A DNA stretch of 64,000 bases, from contig JACCIX010000524.1 of assembly GCA_025506515.1 (NCBI GenBank), positions 83,579 through 147,578 of the forward strand, read 5' to 3'. The stretch's first letter is position 1; each line of letters opens with the position of its first letter. The DNA is from Flaveria trinervia. Taxonomy: Eukaryota; Streptophyta; Magnoliopsida; Asterales; Asteraceae. This document shows, piece by piece, positions 35,215 through 49,620 of the stretch. The notes beneath the pieces are model-generated. The model was not told the origin of the DNA and did no database searches. It saw nothing but the letters and a program-made list of their open reading frames with translations. A program made the translations under genes and the position numbers.

Positions 35215-37298
35215 TGTAAGGCCCCGTTCCCAGAAACCTCACAGTTGGTCATTCATAGCAATTAAAACATTAAACATTACAAATAAACGTGCTTAAGCAG
35301 CGGAAATAATTTATCAAAAGCCATTCATTTCATTTAAACCACTATTGTTGAGTAATACATCATCGTTTAACTGATAACAAAAGAATTGTTTATATGCATT
35401 ACAAAACAACAGCATCACAGAGTACGAATGGATGTCAGACTTTTCCTTCCGTGTAGCTTCACCCTCGTGCCATCCTCGGCAATAATTAACATGCCAACTG
35501 AAAATGTATAAAAGTCAGCGTTGCTGAGTGAGCTCTAGTTTTATAAGTAAATAAATACTCTCTATATGTTGTATAAGAAAATAATCTTTTCTGTAAAATA
35601 CAACTCTGTACTGTATATGCGAGCACGCATCAACTATATGAACAAATATTGTTCGTTCTCTTTACTGTAGGCCTTATCTGTTCTGTAAACTTTTATCTTT
35701 ATGTTTCACTTTCTGTATGGACCAGTGAGCAATACCCCAACTATATACGCGATGGAAAACGGGTGATGGGCCATCTATATCCCCCGAAAGGGTCAACTGT
35801 ATCCCCCGAAAGGGTCAACTGTATCCCCCGAAAGGGTCAACTGTATCCCCCGAAAGGGTCAACTATATCCCCCGTAAGGGTTCTGTGTACTATGTACAAG
35901 GCCAACCCAATCACCCAGGGCACGCTACAAAGGTCCTGCCAATCTCAATTGATTGACCCTGTGTGCATAATAGGGTAGCTAACCCGCAGCACAGTTGAGT
36001 TAACGACAATATGGTCGTGCACCTGTTATAAGCTTGCAAGACTTGTTAACATTTTCATTAATGTTCTACTTCTTTTCTTTATTGCTCTTTCACTTTTATT
36101 ACGATATACTTTACATTACGATAATAACATACCACGTAAAGCCACATACTATAAGTAATAATAATAATAGCAATAACAATAATAAGGAACAATCATAAGC
36201 AATCATATCATGCGTGAAACATCATCTTTAATAAGCCCTTAGTCAACCTCGGTCAAAACCCTAAAGCATAGACTCCCAGAAAATTCTGTAAAAATTTCTA
36301 AGTCTTAGGCGCATGGGAACTATTTGGGCGCATGAGCCCTGTTGGGCGTTTCATCACTATGTAGGCGCATCAACCAACACTTAAACATTTTCACTTTAGG
36401 CGCATGAACTATTCAGGCGCATGGACACTTAGGCGCATTAGCCACTTGGGCGCATGGGCACTATTGGGGCGCATGGCCCTACACTTAGTCGACCGGCTAA
36501 CATTTCTAGGCGCATGGGCCACTGTTCAGGCGCATGGGCTGTACTTAAACATTTCTAAGGTAATCTTAGGCGCATGGGCTACTGTTTGGGCGCATGGATT
36601 ACACTTAATTCTTTCTAAGGCATTTTTAGGCGCATGAGCCTTATCTAGGCGCATGGACCATCTGTTCAACATGTTTCCAGTATGTTTTCAACCCAATCAT
36701 CAAATCCATCAGTTTTAAGCTTAATGTAACTATTCTAAACATGAATAACCTATAAGCATTCCAGAATCACATTCATTCATGCACAATACATACGAGCACA
36801 CATACTCAAACATTTGAAAATAATTTAAATACATTTTTAGCCCCAAAGATGTTTGAAAACAAGTAAAAAACAGGGTCTAGAACTCACCTGGTGCAACTTG
36901 GGTGTTCTTCCTTTTTACCCGCATGCTATGAGTTCAAAATACCTAGAAACAACATCCAAAAACACACACACCCGAGCACAAACACAACCCATAAGGACAT
37001 ATGCATGTAACCGGGATAAAACCCATCATAAACACTTAAAAACCACAAATTCTTACCTTGAATTCGACTTCTCTTCTTCTTCTTATCTTCAACCGAGAGT
37101 TTTTCTCTGCTCTCTCTCTCTCTCTAAAACCGAAGAAGATGGTGATGTGAAGTGAGGGTGGGTGGCCATGCCCACCTTCACACCAACTTTTCAAAGATTT
37201 TTGTCTTTTTTACACTTTTAGTCCCTCCACTTGGACTGAATTGCCTTTCTCTCTTTTATTCTTTATTTTTTGTCTTTTAAAAATAACCGGGTGTTACA
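35215..37298 (-). repeat. 5' LTR of G3
   Basis: 2084 bp, full layout on the minus strand: GA-rich leader near 37100-37120, donor-like site after a CAAG near 37055, motif array 36305-36655, 22-bp units at about 35779-35882, acceptor-like end near 35495. It begins TGTAACACCCGG and ends CCTTACA. Confidence 0.95.
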
Positions 37299-37303
37299 AG
37301 TTT

Positions 37304-37574
37304 GAAGGGTTGTCATGGCTTTTCTATCAATCTCTACTCTCTTCCTATTTTCATCAGAGTAGTTAGCCACATCCTTTGGTATCATACCAGCACCAGTAGC
37401 AGAAGGGGTGCTAGGTATAAAAGGTCCATTCTCAATAGACTCCCACATTCTTGAATCAAGATACCTGATGAAACCTTCCATTCTCAAACACCAGGTATCA
37501 AACTCATCAAGAGTGATCAGTGGGGACTTGTTCATGATTCCAGTTTCCATATCAGTCTTAGAAATGGCTGCCAT
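37304..37574 (-). pseudogene. C2 gag, proximal part
   Basis: It starts MAAISKTDMETGIMNKSPL and continues LDEFDTWCLRMEGFIRYLDS, the N-terminal segment of a copia Gag. The frame is open up to the target site of G3 and continues at 29197 on the far side. Confidence 0.85.
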
Positions 37575-37644
37575 TTGAAAAGTTGGGTATTTATGTGTTT
37601 AAGGGATCTTAAGATGGTGAGATCTTATATCAAGAGCCTAAAGG

Positions 37645-37656
37645 GCTCTAATACCA
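37645..37656 (-). promoter_or_regulatory. Primer-binding site of C2
   Basis: Minus-strand TGGTATTAGAGC, two bases from the LTR, with one mismatch to the initiator Met tRNA complement. Confidence 0.85.
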
Positions 37657-37658
37657 AA

Positions 37659-38381
37659 TGCAGGACCGGTGAAGGGGGTTAATTACAACACAACACCATA
37701 AAGAGGAGATTAACCAAACTTAATCAAATAGTAAGACTGGATTGACCACAATAAGATACTAAGAACACAAGTAAGAGACAGAATAAGATAGCACAAGTAT
37801 ATGGTTTTCAAGAATGCAGTATAGTGCTTTCTCTATGTTTTATTACAAGTGTTACAAAGCATATTAGAAAGATATAAGAACATGAGATGCTTATACTACA
37901 TCCTACAACCGGCTATACTTTGAAAGCCAACTGGATACGATTAACTAGACTAGTGACTATGACATGCCATAGCTCACATCGTTATCTATTACAAAAAGGA
38001 TAAAGTACATGAAGTAGAAAGTTACAGACTCAAGACCTCAATATACAGTTACCAAAAGCATGGACCTTTTTACCAACTCATGTAAGTGGTGACCTTATAG
38101 AGATGCAGCAGAAAGGTGTCCAGCTTTATGGAAAAGTACATCAGATAAAGCATGTGTCAAAAGTCTTCGGAAGAAATCTGTCTTCATAAGTTGAAGCTTC
38201 GGAAGACTTTGTCTCAGAGGCTTCGGAAGACTTCATCTTTGGCTTCGGAAGATATTGGTCTTGGCTTCGAAAGATTTCACACTTAGAATATTTCAGTTGC
38301 ATGTGTGAAACTTCCTAAGCATTCTTCTTCAATGCACTTGTGCAGCATGCATGACAGACTTTGGATGTTTAGGTTGCATCA
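37659..38381 (-). repeat. LTR of C2
   Basis: The left border is fixed by the primer site. The right border is set at the TG...CA end (TGATGCAACC on the minus strand), giving about 723 bp. A homologous partial copy in the same orientation is at 63320-63681, which confirms the left border. A CTTCGGAAGA-like motif recurs at about 38165-38275. Confidence 0.75.
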
Positions 38382-38537
38382 GCCTCTTCATTAATCTCTA
38401 CACACTATCTTTAGTAAACTTATGTATCACACTGGTTAAATAAATAAAATATAAATACAATAAAAACTTAGTAATTATAAAATAATATTATAATATAATA
38501 TATGATTGAAATTAGGTAGAAGTAATGGTTGTAAGTA
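38382..38537. other. Short AT-rich spacer
   Basis: 156 bp between the C2 LTR and the start of the right arm; no recognisable feature. Confidence 0.5.
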
Positions 38538-41125
<2,588 letters not shown>

Positions 41126-41152
41126 CATACAAAACTACCCATTTGACATGTT

Positions 41153-41212
41153 ACCCAACCCGCCTTATCCACCCAACCCGCCTTATCCACCCAACCCGCC
41201 TTATCCACCCAA
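41153..41212 (-). repeat. 18-bp tandem repeat in the last intron
   Basis: Three exact copies of ACCCAACCCGCCTTATCC and a partial fourth, 8 bp from the splice donor of the last intron. The left inverted-repeat arm starts just short of this point, so it lacks the repeat. Confidence 0.9.
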
Positions 41213-44200
41213 TGAAATACCTGTAATGTGAACTTATGGTTCTTGTCATGATGGCATAACTTTGTTGCCAGAACACAATAATATTTGTTGAATACTTTTT
41301 CCTGCAGACAACACTCCACAAGGATCCGCATAATCTCTCTATCCTACAATAATATTTTTTCTTCATGGTTCAAATTTCACAACCCAACTCCAATGTGTTG
41401 ACAAACACAATCAACAAGAGAACTAATAACTACGTTCTTCATTACTCGTCATTCATTGACTTTGAATTCAGAAGTATATTTTCCATGTTTTTAGCTGTCG
41501 TTGTGTGACTATCAATTAATTGTCTAAAATAGCCCTTAATAGTAAAAAAGGAGTGTCCTGTCGATTCATGTTAATGCCATTACATACTTACAATGATGAC
41601 AATGAACAAGTTTCTCAATAGTAACAAACGAGTGTCCTTTAGATTCATGTTAATGCCATTCCATAGTAACAAAGTTTCTCTAATAATAAGAGGATAAAAT
41701 AGAAATACCTGCTTCCCTTGCAAATCCAACCTCAATAGTTTCTCAAACGCATCAATATAATCCTCCGCGTTCATAATTATATAAAATATCGCCGTTCTTG
41801 CATCTGTATTCATTTTTTGCCCAGCAGCAAGTTGTTTCATTTTTTGATTATATGAGCTCTCTTTATCCATCTTTTTGGCAAAATTTCCAATACTGTTACT
41901 GTTTGTGGCAGATGACATCATCTCTCCTGATAACCACCATTGACCTTTTTTCTCAGGGTCAAGAAGCTTGCTCCATTTCATTCCCCGAACTAATATGCTT
42001 TCTACCCTCAACTGTGTGAAAAAGTAAACAAAGGTCTTAAAAAGGATTTATTTTCACTTTATATAACTGTTAGAAGTTACAATGATGTATAATAAAATAG
42101 CATATTGTAATGACCTTCTGAAGCCACTTCTTGATGCGAGTATGTTGTAAGGTATCTTCTTTAGCCTTTTTTTTGTTGTTCTTGATGTCAATTATGGTTT
42201 CAAGCATGAACTCCATCTGCCACCAATGAAGTAAGCAAAGTTATAATAAAAGCTAAAATCAACAAAAACTATAAAAAGGAAAATTAATGAATTAATGAAA
42301 TGCACTCTTTTATTTCTCATGTATAATAGTCGATGAAATACATACTCTTTTACTTCTTGTCTTTCCCTGGCTATCTCCAGATGCAGACTTATGTTCTGTC
42401 ACCTTGTTCTGGATGTTGACAATAAAGTTTTTCATGGTGGCTGGGTCGTCACTCCTTAGTCTCATCCCAGAACCTAATGAATCCAAATAGCAAGTGCTAT
42501 AAATGGATATACTAGTATATTATGATTTTTGACAAATCACAAAAAAGGGAGAAAACTACAGGCGGGAATTTCAACCCATTCAATTGTCAACACAGCGAAT
42601 TTCTAATCTTTAAGAAGTAAATCAAGCCTAACTTCAAAAACGAAAAAAGTTACTCCTATGTATTCGTATGCATAAAACCACCTACAAACTTCTTTATCTC
42701 AAACTATTAGAAAGTTACTAAAATAATGAAACTTTGATAATTATAACACTAACTAGTTACAAAAAAATAAACTTTCAAGGCAAAAAGTGTTTTAGGCCAA
42801 CCCGTAATTTTGTCCCGTTATCCACCCGCATGACGTGCATGTTTTCCACCTCTAACATAAACAAAATAATCACCAAAGTACCTATAAACTTACAATTAAG
42901 AACTGTCAGGATAGTGGAAACATCAACCTCAGTCAACCGTGAGCTTAGCAACATCATGAAATCATATATTAAATCACTGAAATGGTATCATAATGGAGTT
43001 CCATTAATAGACAAAAAAGTAAACAAAAACTAGTATAAAAAATACATTTTATATCCGCTATGAAACTTTAGAAGGTGAATAACCTTGAGCAGACTCCAAA
43101 CATGTACAAATAAGAGAGAAGAAGAGTCAAATTCCGCAAGGAAAGATTGTCTTCCTTTTGATACTCGTCCTAATATAAACATAAGAAAATTATTAAATTC
43201 AAATACTTATGTGGATTGCTTAAACATACAAATTTATATATTTATTCAAAACATTGAAATCATTCAAATGAACCTCAAAACATTTTGCAAGCGAAGCAAG
43301 CAGCTTTGCACCAAAGTCAATCCCAACCAAGCAAGCTAAACCAGAAACTAAAGCTGCAAAAATAGCAGCATACCTACAAGGGTACAGATGTACTATCATC
43401 ACAGGAATACCAAACTAAATGATGAAAAGGAATAATATTTATGAGGTGTAAAAGCTTGACTCAACTGTTCATTGCCACGGGGTCCACCTGAACATGATGT
43501 TAAAATTTCTTCACTTATGATTTGAGCACCATCACTGCGGCTAATAGACTGCACGTAAGAAGTTCACGAAAAATGAGACAAATGTTTTACACCTCAGGTA
43601 GGGGCATACTAACTATATGGTAAATAAGAAAGAAATTAGTGACAACCTTATGCTATACAAGAGAAATAGTACAGGACTACAGATATATAAAGCATAACTT
43701 ATTTCATATTTACCCCTTCCAAAACACAAATTTCTCTTTTTACCCCTTCTATAGTAAATAAAAGTTACTTATAACATGTTCCACTGATAAAAGAATAGAA
43801 AAATGCATTATTAGTTATTGATTATTCTATTGTAAAAAAATTTATTACATGTTTCACTGATTAAACAGTAGGAAGATGATTTTATTGCCATGAATTATCT
43901 CAATGCATAATGCTATCTGTTTATTTAGTGTACAAGGTTAAAATAACTTATTCTTACTTTATCTACTGTGAAACGGGTAAATATCAAAGCTTTTCAAATA
44001 GGTATATAAGAAAGTGCATGAAATAAACTAAAATGACAAGCAAAAAATTGAAATGTGAGGTATGGGAAAAAGAAATATGTGGAATTAGAAAGCTTACCTG
44101 GAAAATTGTGGACATTTCCCCTGTAATTCCTTCCACATTGGATTCACCTAGCCTATTTAAAAGGCCTGAAACCAATCAAGATTTATAAACAAAACTATCA

Positions 44201-45671
44201 TTTTTTAATACATTCATATCCCTTTCAGATCCTTCATGTAGAAAGATAGAAAACTATAGATATTAAATAAGAATAATTCTAATTTGTAATCATCAAATTA
44301 AATAAGATATGCTTATTTATGATAAGATATCTTCGTATCATCAATGATAAAATATGAAACTGATATCAGTTAAAAAGACCTAGTTTTGCATACCGCGCAC
44401 ACGTTTTCGAATTTGAGAATATTCTTCTGGTTCATTTGTGGACACAGATCTTAGTTGAGGTGGTACATATTTTGCATGTTTTGCCATTACCAATGCTTGT
44501 GCAAGATTATTTTCATCTTCAGTTTCAGGTTCCTCCACCAAATGATCACTTTTCATCTCTACATCCAAATCCAACTTTTTCTTCAAATTCTTTTTGTGTT
44601 TCTTGCTTGGAATGTTTCTTCTAGAAGCTTCTTCCAAGTCCCTATTTTCTTCGGTCTCCAAAGAATCAAGTACTGATGGAATTCCCTCAAGTAACATGTT
44701 GAGTTCATCATCATCTCCCCCTAATTTCCTTTTTTTCACTTTAAGTTTTTTTGCAAGCTTTCTTTCCAAAGCAAGATCCTCCTTTGCAGAAGTGACACCA
44801 TTCTGGTTTTCCAGTTCCAAATATTTTTCAAATTTTGTTTTTTTTTTCCTCATAAGTTCCGTAGACGTCTTTATTTGGTCATCATTTCTTGATGATTCTG
44901 TCCTTTTATGTTTCTTATGTGAAGTACCACTATTTCTAGAAGTTTCTCCCTCTTTTGTATCGGCAGAAATATCATCTTTTTCAGTTTGCATGTCCATGTA
45001 CTCCTCAAGTTTAGATTTTGATAGTTTTTTAGAATCCTCAATTCTCAATTCTTTCTCTTCTGCAACTTTGGTATTCTTTTGCATATTTTCTGCCTTACGT
45101 TTGCTCATTGTCTTTTTTATTTTCTGAATTGTTACAAATCAAGAACAAAATCCATGCAACAACAAAAGACAAGTCATATTTTAGATTCTATTAAAATAAA
45201 TTAGACAAGCAAAAAATTCAGGCAGAATTTTTCATACATGATATTGGACCCACGAGTCAAACTTTTTCTTATTTTTTTCTAGTCGAGCTCTTTCCGTTTC
45301 TCTCTACGAGTTTTATCTCCCGAGTCTTTACCTGCAGCTTGCAAAACAGAAGTATTATATTTGTTATTATTCATTCTAATCAACATATGATAAGCAAAAA
45401 ATGAAAAAATCTTACCCATTAATAACTTAGAAGTATTCCACTGTGGTACTACCAGACTGCTACATTTTTTAAAGAAAAAAAAAGGTGTTAGCTGCACTGG
45501 TGGTGGTACATAAACATATTTACTTGTCATGACCCATGATTCGTCTATTCACAAACGAATTGAAACAAAAAATGAAAGGATTTTTTGAAAAATTTGTCAT
45601 ACATTAATAAATGAAAAAAATGTGACCACGATTCATATGGCAGTGTGGTTGACAATCCAATGCCAACTGTT

Positions 45672-45860
45672 TAGTCATGGTTAGAAACCGACTGTAGAAG
45701 ATGGCATGTTCTTGGAGGTTTTCAGTTTTTAAGGGGAATATTTTTCTATTCATGAATTTTGAAAGAACAAAAGGTGATACATTTAGAGGCAATTGTCATA
45801 CAATTAGGTACTAAGCACTTGTAACCCGTATCTGATACGGCTTACGAGTGCTTAGTACCT
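45672..45860 (+). repeat. Promoter-repeat fragment and fold-back palindrome inside an intron
   Basis: 45672-45805 matches 47408-47545 in the same orientation and 61145-61280 inverted, so the intron carries a copy of sequence also found upstream of the gene. It is followed by a 55-bp palindrome (45806-45860): 26-base arms with two mismatches and a 3-base loop, starting AGGTACTAAGCAC. Confidence 0.85.
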
Positions 45861-45869
45861 AATCAAATG

Positions 45870-45890
45870 ACACACACACACACACACACA

Positions 45891-45971
<81 letters not shown>

Positions 45972-45990
45972 ATATATATTATATATATAT
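45870..45990. repeat. CA then TA compound microsatellite
   Basis: About 50 bp of CA repeats followed by about 70 bp of TA repeats, inside an intron of the NOM1-like gene. Confidence 0.95.
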
Positions 45991-46185
45991 CATATGTGAA
46001 TTTACCCTTCAAAAGACTGAAAATCATTGACCCAAACCTTTTCGATCAAAAATGAATAACCATAACATCATTGGTTCACCCCAAAATGAAACTACACTAT
46101 ATTAACATAAATAAGCTAATCATAAACAACAAATTGCACTCAGAGTAAATAAATATAATCCTTTATGCACAAAATTATGACTAAC

Positions 46186-46241
46186 CTTTCATTCATATTC
46201 TCCTAAGAAGCTAACAAAGCCTTCCTCCTTGTCTTCTTTCA
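46186..46241 (-). other. Exon carrying the predicted start codon of the NOM1-like gene
   Basis: It is bounded by TATGCAG/TG (acceptor) and AAAG/GTTAGT (donor). It is mostly untranslated; ATG at 46194-46196 gives Met-Asn-Glu and joins in phase to the exon at 45416-45459 (SSLVVPQWNTSKLLMG). Confidence 0.6.
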
Positions 46242-47193
46242 CTGCATACCACAAAACCATAACTCACTCAAATCGATAAAAGGAAATATTAGAAAAACTC
46301 AAATTTCCCCCTCCCCCAATCCATTTATATAAATTAAGATATGAAGTTAATAAATAAGTAAATAGGTCAAATTATATAAATATAATTGCCTTAAGTTTTA
46401 TTTTGATTTTAAATTCATACCTAGTGCTTTTGAAGACCAAATAGACCAAACTCTGATTCAATTTACATAGTACATATAAGATCAAAGCTTTAGAAGACTA
46501 TACATCCAAAATCAAAGCTTCAAAAGAAATATACATTCAAAATCAATCATAGTATTTCTTACATTTTCTTACTATATGTGAAAAAAAGTTTAATTTATAC
46601 ATCTAATCAAAACAAATTTAGTATACTAGTTCGTTATCTAACTCTAGAAAAAGAATATTAGGTGTTTTATAGTCTTCTTTTATACCAATAAAAAGAAATC
46701 ACTGTATTATATAATTTATTAGTCTCAAAAGTCAAAACCAATCAAAGAAGAATTAGATGAGTTAAATTCAAACCAAATCATCAAATAAGTCAAATTCATT
46801 GGCAAGGTGGTTTGATTTTACCAATTAAATATGTAACGACGGTGAAATCGATTACTTTTAATAAATCAAAACCATGTTTCTAATGGTCATAATAGAAGAA
46901 GATTGTCTAGTATATCCAAAACAACCTAAACCGAACATGTTTTGTAAAACCGAACCTAAATCGAAGCAATAATGCTAAGCATAATGAACCAAATCGAACC
47001 ATTCAAAAACATGTTTTGTAAAGTGGAACCATAATCAAACCAAATTCGAATCAAAGAGAAACATGTTTTGTAAAATCGATCCAAAAATGAACCAAAACAG
47101 AACAAATCAGAAACATGTTTAGTAGAATTGAACCAAAATCGGACCACGGTTGCAATGAAATTGAACCACAACTGGAGAAGAATAGAAGGGTAC

Positions 47194-47285
47194 CTGAGAA
47201 TGGCCGGATTATCCAAGAGATGCAAACAGAGATAGAGAAGGAGAACCAAATCGTGGAGTTCGTCTGCGGCTATGGATGATCGATT
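47194..47285 (-). other. Probable 5' untranslated exon of the NOM1-like gene
   Basis: Minus-strand sequence with AAACCCTAATCG (a common plant promoter-proximal motif) and CT-rich leader, ending in donor-like TTCTCAG/GTACCC. It is duplicated at 61385-61472 in inverted orientation, where a gypsy LTR interrupts it. Confidence 0.6.
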
Positions 47286-47541
47286 AGGGTTTGATGAGGT
47301 TTCTTTAGCCTATTTGTTTCAACCCGTTTAGGAAGATGGGTCAGAATAGATCCGCGCTTCTAAATTAACACCAAATCGACCTCCTTTTACACATGTCATT
47401 CCTATACATGGTTAGAAACCAACAGTAGAAGATGGCATGTTCTTGGAGGTTTTCAGTTTTAAAGGAAAATATTTTTCTATTCATGAATTTTGAAAGAACA
47501 AAAGGTGATACATTTAGAGGCAATTGTAATACAATTAGGTA
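47286..47541 (-). promoter_or_regulatory. Probable promoter region of the NOM1-like gene
   Basis: 256 bp upstream of the first exon, duplicated inverted at about 61145-61385. It contains GTTTCAACCCGTTTAGGAAG and a block also copied into the gene's intron (45672-45805). No TATA box was assigned with confidence. Confidence 0.5.
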
Positions 47542-47846
47542 CTAAACATTCGTAGTCTAACGAGCCGTGTGCTACACTGATTAAAAAAATTAAATAAAAA
47601 TAATAACAGTTAAAAATTAAAAGTTAGTATTAATAACAATAATCATATCATGTAACATCAATTGTTCCTTCAAAGTTAGTATTAAAAGTTAGTATTAATA
47701 ACAATATTGCTTAAGGTGTTATGTGGCCTTATTCACCGGCATCTAATAACAAATATTTATACATTTAACATTTTAACAACAATTATGATAAATAATTATA
47801 ATTGTAAATTGTTAGTTACTATAAAAAATCATATAATATACAAACA
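47542..47846 (-). repeat. Promoter-repeat copy 2
   Basis: Minus-strand match to 60835-61140 and partly to 5505-5727. One end carries a CCGTGTAGCACAC hairpin-like segment followed by CTCGTTAG; the other is cut by a Helitron end at 47847. Confidence 0.85.
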
Positions 47847-47880
47847 CTAGCTTTAGTAACCCGTGTGTTACACGGACCAG
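47847..47880 (-). mobile_element. Helitron 3' terminus (minus strand)
   Basis: On the minus strand CCGTG/CACGG hairpin, then GTTACTAAAGCTAG and T. The flank after CTAG (TGTTTGTATATTATATGAT) matches the undisturbed CACATGTTTATATATT of the copy at 5505, as expected for insertion between A and T. The body would extend to higher coordinates; the 5' end was not found. Confidence 0.65.
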
Positions 47881-48290
47881 ATCAATTAAAAAATAAAATT
47901 TAAATATATGTTCGTATTAGTTTTGAGTAATAAAAAAATTACATTATATAACTAACTCGTGTTTACTAAATAAACTCATGCAATTTTGCATCAAGGGTGT
48001 ATGAAAGATGCAAAAACTCTTTGCATTCTGAAATGCTAAGAAATATATGAGATAATTGGGTAAGGAAAAAAACCTAAAAGTAATTAAATTAACACCAATT
48101 GCTCTTTGATCTATTACCCAAACTACCCATTTTAAAACATTTGGTTTATATATGGTTGGAACTTAATTTATTATAGCCTAGTAAACATGAACAGATCGCT
48201 AAGTTTTATGGTAATCTAAGTCTAGCATGGCAAATGTTGTAAATAGAAATGCATAGTAAGGTATGATATGCATGGAAACACACATATAAC
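47881..48290. other. AT-rich spacer, possible Helitron body
   Basis: 410 bp between the Helitron end and C3. No coding content is supported. Confidence 0.5.
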
Positions 48291-48582
48291 TGTTGGGTGT
48301 AGGTTTCGGGGTGGATTAATTTGGAACAGTTGGGCTCGGCCGGCCCAAGTTCTAATTAGGCCCAGTTTAGTTAGAATGTTAACTAAAGGGTGAAACCCTA
48401 ATTATTGTTTATATATATCTCTCTTGTACTTGTAATAATTGACTACTCAATAAAAAGAAAACCCTAGTTGCCCCAAGAGGACGTAGGTTGCACACGGCAA
48501 CCGAACCTCTATAAATCTCTCGTGTTATTCATTGTTTACTCTTCTTCTGTTTTGATTGTTTGTACGCGGTAAATCCCTAACA
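48291..48582 (+). repeat. 5' LTR of C3
   Basis: TGTTGGGTGTAGG...CCCTAACA. It contains TATATATAT near 48410 and AATAAAAAG near 48450 as candidate TATA and poly(A) signals. Confidence 0.95.
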
Positions 48583-48584
48583 CC

Positions 48585-48596
48585 TGGTATCAGAGC
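48585..48596 (+). promoter_or_regulatory. Primer-binding site of C3
   Basis: TGGTATCAGAGC, two bases after the LTR: a perfect initiator Met tRNA complement. Confidence 0.95.
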
Positions 48597-48880
48597 TTCA
48601 GGCTCTTGATTACTTTTATAATCTTCCCCCTGTCTTTTGATTACGCGGTAATTTTTTTTGAAGAATACTAGGCGATTAGGGTTCCGCCGCTGCCGCCGCC
48701 GATTCGCCGCTGCCGCCGATCTGCTGCCGCCACCCTGTTCTGTCGAATTAGGGTTTTCTTGCCGCCACCTTGTGCTATCGAATTAGGGTTTCTCTGTCGA
48801 ATTTTACTAGGTAGCTTGTTTGTCTGCTGCATTCAAAACTCAGTTCTGACTCGACTGTTAAGCATCTGTGGTTTAGAATA

Positions 48881-49620
48881 ATGGCCGAGGACGGGAAAAC
48901 AAAGATTGAAAAGTTCGATGGTCATGATTTTGGGTGGTGGAAGATGCAAATCGAGGATTTGCTGGTTCAGAAGGATTTAGAAGTCACTTGGTTGGTTAGA
49001 AACCAGAAAAAACTACACCTGCTGAATGGGCTGCTCTTGACAGGAAGGTTGTTTCTGTCATCAGACTCTCTTTGTCAAAAAATGTTGCTTTTAATATTCT
49101 GAAGGAGACAATAGCTAAAGGCATTATGGATGCGCTGCAAACAAAGTTTTTCTGATTAGAGAACTAGTAAACATGAGACTGAAAGAGGGATGATCTGTTA
49201 CCAGTCATATCAGCAATTTCAACACTATCATGTCTCGGTTAGTTTCGGTTAATATCAAATTTGATGATGAGGTTCAGGCACTGTTGCTTTTGTCTTCTTT
49301 ACCAGAAAGTTGGTCGGGAACTGTTACCGCAGTTAGTAGTTCATCTGGAACTACTAAGCTTACTACTGATGCAGTTCGAGATCTGATTTTGGGGGAGGAT
49401 ATCAGAAGGCAAGCCTCATGGGAATCATCGAGTGCTTTACTAAGCGCTGAAGGGAGAGGAAGAAAGAAAGAAAGGGGGCTAGTAGAGGAAGATCAAAATC
49501 TAGAAAAAGAGGTCAGTCAAAACCCAGAAAAGACATCCAATGCTGGAACTGCAAAGAAACTGGGCACTTCAGAAATCAATGCCCAAATCCGACTACTTCT
49601 AAAAATAAAAAGGAAGTAAA
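48881..49620 (+). pseudogene. C3 gag, frameshifted
   Basis: The start is MAEDGKTKIEKFDGHDFGWW. The frame is lost near 48990-49200, where stops interrupt. It resumes with VSVNIKFDDEVQALLLLSSL and SWSGTVTAVSSSSG, typical of copia Gag. The CCHC knuckle (CWNCKETGHFRNQC, about 49540-49585) is intact but lies one frame away from the flanking open frame. Confidence 0.85.

Larger units (their letters stand above)
29198..37298 (-). mobile_element. Ty3/gypsy element G3, nested in C2 gag
   Basis: 8101-bp element on the minus strand with 5-bp target duplication AGTTT at 29193-29197 and 37299-37303. It is the same family as G1 and G2. Gag has an internal deletion, pol has stops at several points, the pol 3' end with the polypurine tract is deleted into the 3' LTR, and the 3' LTR has lost about 600 bp. 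Most of the integrase is present, unlike in G2. Confidence 0.95.
28758..38381 (-). mobile_element. Copia element C2, truncated, split by G3
   Basis: On the minus strand: LTR 37659-38381, primer site 37645-37656, gag from 37574, G3 insertion, gag continuing to about 28758. Integrase, RT and the second LTR are missing. It sits at the centre of the inverted repeat, between the two gene-derived arms. Confidence 0.85.

Noticed and set aside
44594..45127. 177-codon open frame on the plus strand
   Set aside because: It is the antisense of the Lys/Glu-rich exon of the NOM1-like gene, which has family similarity and splice sites.
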